Shown piece by piece: positions 13,771-21,297 of a stretch of 21,969 nt of DNA (position 1 is the first letter of the stretch; each line of letters begins with the position of its first letter). The notes below the pieces were generated by a model, which made no database searches, was not told the origin of the DNA, and saw only the letters and a program-made list of their open reading frames with translations. The stretch is from positions 1 to 21,969 of the forward strand of contig DATJFH010000122.1 in NCBI GenBank assembly GCA_035495815.1. Reading direction: 5' to 3'. This stretch comes from DATJFH01 sp035495815. GTDB taxonomy: Bacteria; Acidobacteriota; Terriglobia; Bryobacterales; Bryobacteraceae. The position numbers were made by a program, and so were the translations under genes.

Positions 13771-16700
13771 ATGCACTTTTCGCGGATCTTTATCGAACGG
13801 CCGGTAATGGCCGCGCTGGTAACGTTCTCCATCCTGCTGTTCGGCGTGGTGGGATACCGGGCCCTGCCCGTGGCGGCTCTGCCCAGCGTGGATTACCCCA
13901 CGATCCAGGTTGGCGCGGGTCTGCCGGGCGCCAATCCGGAGACCATGGCATCGTCGGTGGCCACTCCGCTCGAGCGGGAGTTCTCGACCATCGCCGGAGT
14001 GGAGTCGATGAGCTCGACCAACTCCCAGGGCTCGACCTCGATCACGGTCCAGTTCGCCCTCGACCGGAATATCGACGCCGCCGCGCAGGACGTGCAGGCC
14101 GCGATTTCGAAGGCCGCCGGGCAGCTTCCCGCCGGCATGCCCCGGCCGCCGTTCTACCAAAAGACCAATCCCGCCGAGCAGCCGGTGCTTTATCTCTCGC
14201 TCAGCTCTCCGACGCTGCCGCTGTACACGGTGGACGAATACGCGCAGACGCTGCTGGCGCAGCGCATCTCAATGGCCAGCGGCGTCGCCCGCGTGCTGGT
14301 GTACGGCTCGCAGAAGTACGCCGTGCGCGTGCAGCTCAACCCCGACGCGCTGGCTTCGCGCGGCATCGGCATCGACGAAGTGCAGCGCGCCGTCCAGCAG
14401 AGCAACGTGAATCTGCCGACCGGGAGGCTGTATGGGGACAAGCAGGCCTTCACCATCCAGTCCAGCGGGCAGTTGAGCAGCGCCAAGGCGTATAAGCCGC
14501 TCATCGTGGCCTGGCGGAACGGAAACCCGGTGCGGCTCGAGGATCTGGGCAACGTGATCGACGGCGTCGAGACCGAGCGCCAGATCAGCTGGCTCGACGG
14601 GGTGCGCGGCGTGGTGCTGGCGATCCAGCGCCAGCCGGGCAGCAACACGGTGGAGGTGGTCGACAACATCCTGGCGCTGATGCCGCTGTTCAAGAAGGAA
14701 ATCCCGCCGGCGATCCGGCTGGAAGTGGCCTACGACGCGTCGCAGTCCATTCGCGGGTCGATACGGGACGTGGAATTCACGCTCGGGCTGACGGTGTGCC
14801 TGGTGGTGATGGTCATCTTCCTGTTCCTGCGGAACCTCTCGGCCACCCTGATTCCGGGCGCCGCCGTGCCGCTCTCGATCGTGGGCACGTTCGCCGTAAT
14901 GTACCTGCTCGACTACAGCCTCAACTACCTCTCGCTGATGGCTCTGACGCTGTCGGTGGGATTTGTTGTCGACGACGCGATCGTGATGCTGGAGAACATC
15001 GTGCGCTACATGGAGATGGGCAAGAGCCGCATGGAAGCCGCGCTGCTGGCGTCGAAGGAGATCGGGTTCACCATCGTTTCGATGACGGTGTCGCTGGTGG
15101 CGGTCTTCATCCCGGTGCTGTTCATGGGCGGGATCGTGGGACGCCTGCTGCACGAGTTCTCGGTGACGATAACGGTGGCGATCCTCATCTCGGGATTTGT
15201 GTCGCTGACGTTCACGCCGATGCTCGGCAGCCGTTACCTGAGGGACAGCCGGACCGCGAAGCACGGTCTGCTGTATCGTACGCTCGAAGCCGGCTTCGAG
15301 GCGCTGGCGCGGGCTTACGACTACACGCTCCGCAAGACGCTGCGGCATCGTTTCGCCACGGTCCTCTTCTCGCTGGCGATGCTGGCGGGTACCGTGTACC
15401 TCTTCGTGACGATGCAGACCGGCTTCATCCCGAGCCAGGACAGCGGAATCATTTTCGGCGTCGCCATGGCGGGGCAGGATATCTCGTTCGAATCGATGGC
15501 CAGGCATCATCGAGCGCTGGTCGAGATCGTTCAGCGCGATCCCAACGTGCGGAACACGGGAGGATTTCTTTCCGAAGGCAACCGCGCGTTCCTGTTCGCG
15601 ACGCTCAAGCCCCGGGCGGAGCGGGCGCTCAGCGTGGACCAGACGATTGCGGAACTGCGTCCCAAGCTGGCGGCCGTGCCCGGCATCATGGCGTTTCTCC
15701 AGAATCCGCCGCCCATCACCATCAGCGGACAGGTAAGCACCAGCGTTTACCAGATGACGCTGCAGAGCGCGAACCTGGCGGAGATCTACGAGTGGACGCC
15801 GCGGCTGGTGGCCAAGATGCGCCAGCTGCCGGGCTTTCTCGACGTCAACTCCGATCTGCAGATCGCCAGCCCGCAGCTCATGGTGAATATCGATCGGGAC
15901 CGCGCGCTGGCGTTGGGCGTCACGCCGGAGCAGATCCAGAACGCGCTGTACACGTCCTTCGGCGACCGCCAGGTGTCGACCATCTACACGCCCGCCAACC
16001 AGTACGCCGTGATCACCGAGCTGGCACCGCAATACCAGCGCAATCCGGAGTCGCTCTCCAAGCTCTATGTCCGGTCGGCGCGAGGAGCCCTGGTTCCGCT
16101 CGAAACCGTGGTGCGGATCTCGCGCGCCGTGGGCCCGCTGAGCATCAACCATTTCGGACAGCTCCCGGCGGTCACCGTGTCATTCAATCTGAGCCCGGGC
16201 TTCTCTCTGGGCCAGGCGGCCGAGAGAATGAACGACGCCGTGCGGGACTTGCGGATGCCGGCCACCATTACCGCGAGCTTTCAGGGCACGGTAAAGGAAT
16301 TCCAGAAGTCGTTTCAGGGCCTGCTGGCGCTGCTGATCGTGGCAATTCTGGTGATCTACATCGTGCTGGGCATTCTCTACGAGAGTTTCATTCACCCCAT
16401 CACGATTCTGTCGGGTCTGCCGTCGGCGGTCTTCGGCGCGCTGCTGACGTTGAAGCTGTTCCACAAGGAGCTGGACCTCTACGCGTTCGTGGGCCTGATC
16501 ATGCTGTTTGGCGTGGTGAAGAAGAACGCGATCATGATGATCGATTTCGCTCTCGAAGCGCGCCGCGAGGGGAAGAGCCCTTACGACGCCATCTACAGCG
16601 GCTGCATGCTGCGGTTCCGGCCGATCATGATGACCACGGTGGCGGCGCTGTTCGGGACGCTGCCAATCGCGCTCGGATACGGCGAAGGCGCCGAAGCGCG

Positions 16701-16866
16701 GCAGCCGCTCGGCCTGGCCGTGGTGGGAGGACTGGTGGTCTCGCAGTTCCTCACGCTGTACATCACGCCGGTGATTTATCTCTACATGGAGTCCCTGCAG
16801 CAGCGGCTCAGCGGACGGAAGTCGCGGACGGCGAACGTGAAAACACCCGTAACTGTTCAAGGATAG
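13771..16866 (+). CDS. RND (HAE1 family) inner-membrane efflux pump, MdtB/AcrB-like
   Basis: The 1031-residue length and pattern are typical of HAE1 pumps. The N-terminus FSRIFIERPVMAALV starts TM1. Two large periplasmic loops follow TM1 and TM7. The proton-relay residues are present: Asp401-Asp402 in TM4 (VGFVVDDAIVMLENI) and Lys918 in TM10 (GVVKKNAIMMIDF). These correspond to Asp407/Asp408 and Lys940 of AcrB. All key sites are intact, so an active proton-driven exporter is expected. It is transcribed with the adaptor gene. The overall sequence is nearest in style to MdtB/MdtC multidrug pumps, but substrate assignment would be a guess. Confidence 0.95.
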   Translation: MHFSRIFIERPVMAALVTFSILLFGVVGYRALPVAALPSVDYPTIQVGAGLPGANPETMASSVATPLEREFSTIAGVESMSSTNSQGSTSITVQFALDRNIDAAAQDVQAAISKAAGQLPAGMPRPPFYQKTNPAEQPVLYLSLSSPTLPLYTVDEYAQTLLAQRISMASGVARVLVYGSQKYAVRVQLNPDALASRGIGIDEVQRAVQQSNVNLPTGRLYGDKQAFTIQSSGQLSSAKAYKPLIVAWRNGNPVRLEDLGNVIDGVETERQISWLDGVRGVVLAIQRQPGSNTVEVVDNILALMPLFKKEIPPAIRLEVAYDASQSIRGSIRDVEFTLGLTVCLVVMVIFLFLRNLSATLIPGAAVPLSIVGTFAVMYLLDYSLNYLSLMALTLSVGFVVDDAIVMLENIVRYMEMGKSRMEAALLASKEIGFTIVSMTVSLVAVFIPVLFMGGIVGRLLHEFSVTITVAILISGFVSLTFTPMLGSRYLRDSRTAKHGLLYRTLEAGFEALARAYDYTLRKTLRHRFATVLFSLAMLAGTVYLFVTMQTGFIPSQDSGIIFGVAMAGQDISFESMARHHRALVEIVQRDPNVRNTGGFLSEGNRAFLFATLKPRAERALSVDQTIAELRPKLAAVPGIMAFLQNPPPITISGQVSTSVYQMTLQSANLAEIYEWTPRLVAKMRQLPGFLDVNSDLQIASPQLMVNIDRDRALALGVTPEQIQNALYTSFGDRQVSTIYTPANQYAVITELAPQYQRNPESLSKLYVRSARGALVPLETVVRISRAVGPLSINHFGQLPAVTVSFNLSPGFSLGQAAERMNDAVRDLRMPATITASFQGTVKEFQKSFQGLLALLIVAILVIYIVLGILYESFIHPITILSGLPSAVFGALLTLKLFHKELDLYAFVGLIMLFGVVKKNAIMMIDFALEARREGKSPYDAIYSGCMLRFRPIMMTTVAALFGTLPIALGYGEGAEARQPLGLAVVGGLVVSQFLTLYITPVIYLYMESLQQRLSGRKSRTANVKTPVTVQG

Positions 16867-16895
16867 AACAGCGTCCTCAAAATCATTCCGACCGG

Positions 16896-17960
16896 CTAAT
16901 GCCAGAACAACCGGCCCAGCTCGATGATGAGGATGGCCACCACCAGCGCCTCGAGAATGAAGGCGCGGGCGTGGTGGAACTGATCGACCATGAATTCGTA
17001 GAGTTCGCCGGCGGTGCGCAGTTTCGCGTCGACCAGGTTGCGATAGTCGCTGACGCCGATGCGGGCGGCTGCGAGGCGGTAGGCGCGCGCATAGAACATG
17101 TCGCTCAAAAATTTGATGGCGTTGTCGATGCGCTCGGTGAGCTCCGTGATATCGAGCCGGATCTGGTTGAGGCGTTCGGCTTCCCGCGCCATGCGCCAGC
17201 GGCGGAGCATCCCGCGGCGGCCGAGCGACTTGTACACGGCTCCGAGCACGCGCGTCAGCAGCTCGTCGTAGTAGCGGAACTCGAGTAGCTGGGTGTTGGC
17301 GTACTCGAGCAGTTGGATGGCCGGCGCCGCGCCCTCCGCCGTATCGTAGACGAGCGCCGCGATCCAGCCGACTACCAGCAGGTCGCTGGGGTAGTAGGAC
17401 AGGGAGGACTTGAGCGTATCCTGACACTCCGCCGCGGAGAGGGGCCGCGTCTCGCCGCGGATGAGTTGAACGATGCCGGCGCCGCACTCCGCCAGCAGCG
17501 CTTCGGCCGGCAGCGGAGCCGTAACGAGATGAATCACGTAGTAATCCTCGGTGACCCAGTCCGGGTAAGGCTGGTCAAAGGCAGGGCGCGCTACGGCGGC
17601 GTGCCTGCGGGCCAGAGCGGCCGCCGTCTTTTCGATTTCCGGGGCTCCGATCCACTGGCTGGAGCGCTCGATCAGGAGTTCCCAGGGCAAATCGAACGGC
17701 AGTTCCAGCTCGACGGCCATCACGCCGTAGTCGAAGTACTTGACGCGGGCATCGAGACGCTCCCCGGATTCGAGCGGGGGCGCATCGGCGGGCTGCTCGA
17801 GCGGCGGTTTCTCGAACCGGACGTATTCCGGCGTGGCGTGCTTGAAGCGCGGCTCGCGGGCCGCCGGGGCGACACCGAGGATGTCCCGCAGCTTGCGCAG
17901 GTCGATACTCTCGGCGACGTCGTAGAACAGCAGAGCCCAGAGGGAGCCTCGGGCGTTCAT
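16896..17960 (-). CDS. RMD1/Sif2-family (DUF155) membrane-anchored protein
   Basis: The 354-residue protein matches the DUF155/RMND1 layout: an N-terminal FYDVAESIDLRKLRD segment, an alpha/beta core with KYFDYGVMAVELELPF and EDYYVIHLV, then a long helical region (about 215-330, including ITELTERIDNAIKFLSDMFYARAYRLAA) and one C-terminal membrane span (about 333-351). Eukaryotic members act in mitochondrial translation (RMND1); bacterial ones have no settled role. The gene starts 38 bases from the divergent CHAD gene. There is no Shine-Dalgarno before the ATG at 17960. A TAACAT at 17967-17972 on the same strand is placed where a -10 box for a leaderless message would be. The family call is made from pattern and topology. 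Confidence 0.8.
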   Translation of the reverse strand: MNARGSLWALLFYDVAESIDLRKLRDILGVAPAAREPRFKHATPEYVRFEKPPLEQPADAPPLESGERLDARVKYFDYGVMAVELELPFDLPWELLIERSSQWIGAPEIEKTAAALARRHAAVARPAFDQPYPDWVTEDYYVIHLVTAPLPAEALLAECGAGIVQLIRGETRPLSAAECQDTLKSSLSYYPSDLLVVGWIAALVYDTAEGAAPAIQLLEYANTQLLEFRYYDELLTRVLGAVYKSLGRRGMLRRWRMAREAERLNQIRLDITELTERIDNAIKFLSDMFYARAYRLAAARIGVSDYRNLVDAKLRTAGELYEFMVDQFHHARAFILEALVVAILIIELGRLFWH

Positions 17961-17961
17961 G

Positions 17962-17976
17962 AAGGTATGTTACCTT
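17962..17976. promoter_or_regulatory. Perfect dyad in the DUF155/CHAD divergent spacer
   Basis: AAGGTA-TGT-TACCTT is a six-base perfect inverted repeat lying almost at the left end of a 38-base spacer between two divergent start codons. Such a site could regulate both genes at once. It overlaps the possible -10 boxes on either strand (TAACAT on the minus strand, TTTAAT at 17975-17980 on the plus strand). Confidence 0.5.
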
Positions 17977-17998
17977 TTAATGACGAAAATCCGCCGCC

Positions 17999-18925
17999 AT
18001 GACAGTGGAGATCGAAATCGCCCCTTTCGCGAGGGAACAGACGCACAGGCTGCTCGGGCGGCTCGCGTTGCAGGTCAGCCGCACTCTCCGGAATCACGCC
18101 GGCGATTCCGTCTATGAACTGAGAGTCGCGATACGGCGCTTCTCGCGGGCGCTGGTTGTGTTCAAGTCGTGTTTTCCGGCGCGGGACGTGAAGAAGATCC
18201 GGCGCAAGCTGGAAGAGATGATGATCCCGGCCAGGGAGATTCGGGACTGCGAGCTGGCGCTGAGCATGATTCCCAAGGTCACGCCGGGGCGCGCGGCGGC
18301 GCTGAAGGGCCAGCTCGAACGCCGGCGAAAGGACGCGGAGCGGATTCTGACGGGCACGCTGCGGCGATGGATGGAGCGGAAAGCGTCGCTCAAGTGGCGA
18401 AACCGGCTGCAGCCCTCGAGCGATGCCGGCGGCGGGACGGCTAAAGAGCTCGCATCGAAGCTGCTGCCGGATCTGGCGGAGCAGTTTTTCGAGCGCGGAT
18501 CGCGGGCGGCGGACGGCGGAGCGGACGAGATCCACCGGTTCCGGGTGGCGGCGAAGAAGCTCCGCTACACCCTCGAGCTGTTCCTGCCCTTGTATGGCTC
18601 GGGTTTGGATTCCTGGCTGGACCGGGTCCGGAATATCCAGGCGTTGGCAGCCCGGATCGACCACGCTTCCGCCTTGCGCAGGCGGCTTGCCGATGATGAC
18701 GGGAAAACAGCGGCCGCGTTGGACAGGCAGCAGGACCGGCAGATGGCGGAGTTCCGCCGTGAATGGACCCGGAACTTCGCCGACGTCACCGAAGCCTCCC
18801 GCCGGATTGCACATCTCCGGACGCTGGCCGGCAAGGTCACGCCGGTTCGCAAACCGATGGCCCGCAGCGCTACCGCGCGGGCCGATTACGAGAAGGCGCA
18901 TCGCGCCGCCCGGCAGGGCGCCTGA
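17999..18925 (+). CDS. CHAD-domain protein
   Basis: This 308-residue helical protein has the two half-repeats of the CHAD fold. The first holds ELRVAIRRFSRAL (about 40-52), the second EIHRFRVAAKKLRYTLELF (about 177-195). CHAD domains use rows of conserved Arg/Lys (and His) to bind polyphosphate, and several associate with polyphosphate granules. Here the first repeat has Tyr39 where a His is usual, while the second keeps His179. There is no CYTH triphosphatase domain and no signal peptide. The ATG at 17999 has no Shine-Dalgarno, and no better in-frame start exists. A terminator follows the gene. Confidence 0.9.
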   Translation: MTVEIEIAPFAREQTHRLLGRLALQVSRTLRNHAGDSVYELRVAIRRFSRALVVFKSCFPARDVKKIRRKLEEMMIPAREIRDCELALSMIPKVTPGRAAALKGQLERRRKDAERILTGTLRRWMERKASLKWRNRLQPSSDAGGGTAKELASKLLPDLAEQFFERGSRAADGGADEIHRFRVAAKKLRYTLELFLPLYGSGLDSWLDRVRNIQALAARIDHASALRRRLADDDGKTAAALDRQQDRQMAEFRREWTRNFADVTEASRRIAHLRTLAGKVTPVRKPMARSATARADYEKAHRAARQGA

Positions 18926-18946
18926 ACTGACGCGGAAAATAGAAAA

Positions 18947-18966
18947 GGCTCCGGCCGTCCGGAGCC
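18947..18966. terminator. Bidirectional intrinsic terminator between CHAD and cold-shock genes
   Basis: GGCTCCGG (18947-18954) and CCGGAGCC (18959-18966) form an 8-base perfect stem with a CCGT loop. On the minus strand a TTTTCTATTTT run follows, ending the cold-shock transcript. On the plus strand the sequence CTTTCATT and further T-runs follow, ending the CHAD transcript. The two genes converge on it. Confidence 0.85.
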
Positions 18967-19001
18967 CTTTCATTGAATTTTTGAATTTCGCCGGGAATCG
19001 G

Positions 19002-19205
19002 TTAGACGCGATTCACGTTCTCAGCCTGCAGGCCTTTGGGACCCTGCTTGACCTCGAACTCCACCTCCGAGCCTTCGTCGAGCGAACGGTAACCATTCGC
19101 CTGGATAGCCGAAAAGTGCACGAACACGTCATCGCCGGTGGATCGCTGGATGAAACCATAACCCTTCGCGGCGTTAAACCACTTCACAATACCTTTTTCT
19201 TTCAC
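19002..19205 (-). CDS. Cold-shock domain protein (CspA family)
   Basis: The 67-residue protein is a complete cold-shock domain with RNP1 KGYGFI (about residues 14-19) and RNP2 VFVHF (about 27-31), flanked by GIVKWFNAAKG and VEFEVKQGPKGLQAENV. These small OB-fold proteins bind single-stranded RNA and DNA and melt RNA structure; some act as transcription antiterminators. The start is a GTG at 19205 with a good AGGAG site seven bases upstream. The gene is monocistronic: a strong promoter lies at 19339-19367 and a terminator at 18947-18966. The leader contains a second, internal terminator, described separately. Confidence 0.97.
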   Translation of the reverse strand: MKEKGIVKWFNAAKGYGFIQRSTGDDVFVHFSAIQANGYRSLDEGSEVEFEVKQGPKGLQAENVNRV

Positions 19206-19256
19206 TTACGTTCTCCTGATTCATTTGTTCCTCTCGCCACCGATTCCCTAAAACGC

Positions 19257-19285
19257 AAAAAAGCTACGAAGGTATCTTCGTAGCT
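19257..19285 (-). terminator. Intrinsic terminator inside the cold-shock gene leader (possible attenuator)
   Basis: On the minus strand AGCTACGAAG pairs with CTTCGTAGCT (10-base perfect stem, 19262-19285, four-base loop). The final stem T and the next five bases form a six-T run. It lies between the promoter and the start codon of the cold-shock gene, about 50 bases upstream of the GTG, in the orientation that stops cold-shock transcription. No other minus-strand gene enters from the right, since thiL runs the other way. It is therefore either an attenuator or the end of a leader-derived small RNA of about 75 bases. Confidence 0.8.
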
Positions 19286-19338
19286 CATCCAGAACGCTCG
19301 GCGATAACGAACAACCTTTACTAACAAAAACTAATAAG

Positions 19339-19367
19339 ATTGTACCAGATGGCGCCCGGGCGGTCAA
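19339..19367 (-). promoter_or_regulatory. Sigma-70 promoter of the cold-shock gene
   Basis: On the minus strand TTGACC (19362-19367), a 17-base spacer and TACAAT (19339-19344) form a strong promoter. Transcription should start near 19332 and give a leader of about 127 bases. The promoter overlaps the first codons of thiL on the plus strand. Confidence 0.8.
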
Positions 19368-20278
19368 GCGAAAGTAGAATCCTAAACCGTATTAAGACAA
19401 AGGTTTCCATGGCCTCAGGGACACAGCTGAGGGTGGGGATCGGGGACGACTGCGCGGTCTTCCGGCCGCGCGGCGGCGGCGAAGATCTGCTGTTCACGAC
19501 GGACATGCTGCTCGAAGACGTTCATTTCCAGCGGACCACCCATACGGCAGCGGACGTGGGGCACAAGGCGCTGGCGCGGGGATTGAGCGACATCGCGGCG
19601 ATGGGCGGGGCGCCGCGGTTTTGTCTGCTGTCGCTGGCGGTTCCCCGCTGGGCGAATATGGGTTGGCTCGACAGGTTTTACCGCGGTTTCCTGTCGCTGG
19701 CGGATCGAACCGGCGCGCCTCTGGCAGGCGGCGACCTCGCCCGGGCGGCGCGCCTCGCGTGCGACGTGGTGGTGTGCGGCGGCGTTCCCCGGAAAGCCGC
19801 CCTGTACCGCTCCGGGGCCAGACCCGGCGATCGGATCTACGTCTCGGGGGCGCTGGGCGGGTCGGCGTTGGGTCTGGAGTCCGGAAAGGGTCCGGCCCGG
19901 AGGAGACACCTGCGGCCCGAACCGCGGCTCGCGCTCGGGCGCTTCCTGCGGGAGCGGCTGCACGCCACGGCCGCAATGGATCTCAGCGACGGGTTATCCT
20001 TGGACCTGAACCGCATGTGCGCCGCTTCCGGAGTTTCGGCCAGCATCGAGCCCCCGCCCGTCTTCCCGGGCGCGACGCTCAGTCATGCGCTGCACGGCGG
20101 CGAAGACTACGAGCTGCTGTTCACCCTGCCGCCAGGCAGCCGTGCTCCGGCGCGTTTTGAGGATTTGCCGCTGACCTGCATCGGCGTCTGCGCTTCGCCC
20201 CGTTCGCGGGCGCGCACCGTGCTGTTGAACGGAAAGCCGCTGCCGCCGCTCGGATTCGACCACTTTCATCACTCATGA
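19349..20278 (+). CDS. thiL: Thiamine-monophosphate kinase
   Basis: The 309-residue protein fits ThiL, which phosphorylates thiamine monophosphate with ATP to the active cofactor thiamine diphosphate. The motifs are in order: an N-terminal helix SESRILNRI, GIGDDCAVF (about 30-37), TTDMLLEDVHF (about 50-60), LSDIAAMGG, APLAGGDLARA, AMDLSDGLSLDL, and GGEDYELLF near the C-terminus. The Asp/Glu residues that bind Mg-ATP are present. The ATG at 19349 is chosen because the helix before GIGDD is conserved in ThiL. An ATG at 19409 has a better ribosome site (AAAGG) but would lose that helix. The stop overlaps the next gene as ATGA. Confidence 0.93.
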   Translation: MAPGRSSESRILNRIKTKVSMASGTQLRVGIGDDCAVFRPRGGGEDLLFTTDMLLEDVHFQRTTHTAADVGHKALARGLSDIAAMGGAPRFCLLSLAVPRWANMGWLDRFYRGFLSLADRTGAPLAGGDLARAARLACDVVVCGGVPRKAALYRSGARPGDRIYVSGALGGSALGLESGKGPARRRHLRPEPRLALGRFLRERLHATAAMDLSDGLSLDLNRMCAASGVSASIEPPPVFPGATLSHALHGGEDYELLFTLPPGSRAPARFEDLPLTCIGVCASPRSRARTVLLNGKPLPPLGFDHFHHS

Positions 20279-21297
20279 CGACACCCGATCCGTCCTCAGT
20301 CATCGATCTGATCGATGCTTTCCGCCGGTCGAAGGCGATGTTCACGGCCGTCCGGCTGGGCATCTTCGACCATCTCGAACGCGGGCCCGCCGGCCTTGCC
20401 GACCTTGCCCGAAGCCTGCCCGCCAACGCCGATGCGCTCGAGCGGCTGCTCGACGCCAACGCCGGTTTGGGCTTCCTGCAGAAGCTGGAGAACGGACGGT
20501 ACGCCAATACGGCCGCGGCGTCCACCTACCTTGTCCGGTCGAGCCCAAATGCGATGACCGGCTACATCCTGTACTCGGACGAGGTTCTCTTCCGCATGTG
20601 GGCTAATCTCGCCGACGCGGTGCGGGAGGGAACGCACCGCTGGCCGCAGACTTTCGGATCCGAAGGACCGATCTTCGATCATTTCTTTCGGGACGACGAA
20701 TCGAAATCGACATTCCTGCAAGGCATGCACGGATTCGGCCTTCTGAGCTCACCGGCTGTGGCGGCGGCGTTCGATCTCGGCGGGTTTACCCGCCTGGTCG
20801 ATCTGGGGGGAGCCACCGGCCATCTGGCGGCGGCAATCTGTGAGCGAAATCGAGGTCTGCGAGCCGCGATTTTCGATCTGGCGCCGGTGGTGGAATTTGC
20901 CCGCGAGTATGTGCGGCGATCGGCGGCGGCGGACCGGCTGGAACTGATCGCGGGTGATTTTTTCACCGACCCGCTGCCGCCGGCGGACTTGTATGCGCTG
21001 GGGCGGATCCTGCACGACTGGTCGGAGCCGAAGATCCGGACTCTGCTGCGGAAAATCCACCAGGCGCTGCCGCCGGGGGGCGGGCTGCTGATCGCCGAGA
21101 AGCTTCTGGCGCCGGACAAAAGCGGGCCGCCGGCGGCGCACCTGCAGTCGCTCAACATGCTGATCTGCACGGAGGGGAAAGAGCGCACTTTGGCCGAGTA
21201 CGAGTCGCTGCTGCGGGCGGCCGGATTCAGCGAAGTGCGAGGCCGGGTCACCGGAGCGCCTCTCGACGCCGCGCTGGCCATCAAGGGGAACGGATGA
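20275..21297 (+). CDS. SAM-dependent O-methyltransferase (ASMT/COMT-like)
   Basis: The 340-residue protein has an N-terminal winged-helix dimerisation domain (about 10-90, including AMFTAVRLGIFDHLERGP and ADALERLLDANAGLGFL). A Rossmann SAM-binding domain follows with VDLGGATGH (about 175-183), AGDFF (226-230), and ALGRILHDWSEPK with the probable catalytic base His247. The C-terminal motif GGLLIAEKLL follows. This is the Methyltransf_2 family, which contains acetylserotonin, caffeate and hydroxyneurosporene methyltransferases. The acceptor is unknown. The SAM loop reads GGATG rather than the common GGGTG. It overlaps thiL and the following gene by ATGA, so it is the middle gene of an operon. 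Confidence 0.9.
   Translation: MTTPDPSSVIDLIDAFRRSKAMFTAVRLGIFDHLERGPAGLADLARSLPANADALERLLDANAGLGFLQKLENGRYANTAAASTYLVRSSPNAMTGYILYSDEVLFRMWANLADAVREGTHRWPQTFGSEGPIFDHFFRDDESKSTFLQGMHGFGLLSSPAVAAAFDLGGFTRLVDLGGATGHLAAAICERNRGLRAAIFDLAPVVEFAREYVRRSAAADRLELIAGDFFTDPLPPADLYALGRILHDWSEPKIRTLLRKIHQALPPGGGLLIAEKLLAPDKSGPPAAHLQSLNMLICTEGKERTLAEYESLLRAAGFSEVRGRVTGAPLDAALAIKGNG

Noticed and set aside
14269..16152. Long minus-strand frame opposite the RND pump
   Set aside because: It is antisense to a fully conserved pump gene. Its product is Arg/His/Gln-rich and without domain features.
14796..17288. 830-codon plus-strand frame overlapping the RND pump and DUF155 genes
   Set aside because: It is a frame-shifted shadow of the pump gene and then antisense to the DUF155 gene. 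It has no recognisable motif and is rich in Arg/Ala/Gly from GC-rich sequence.
16180..17487. Long minus-strand frame running from the DUF155 gene into the pump gene
   Set aside because: It lies out of frame with the DUF155 gene and antisense to the pump, has no ribosome site, and has a biased composition.
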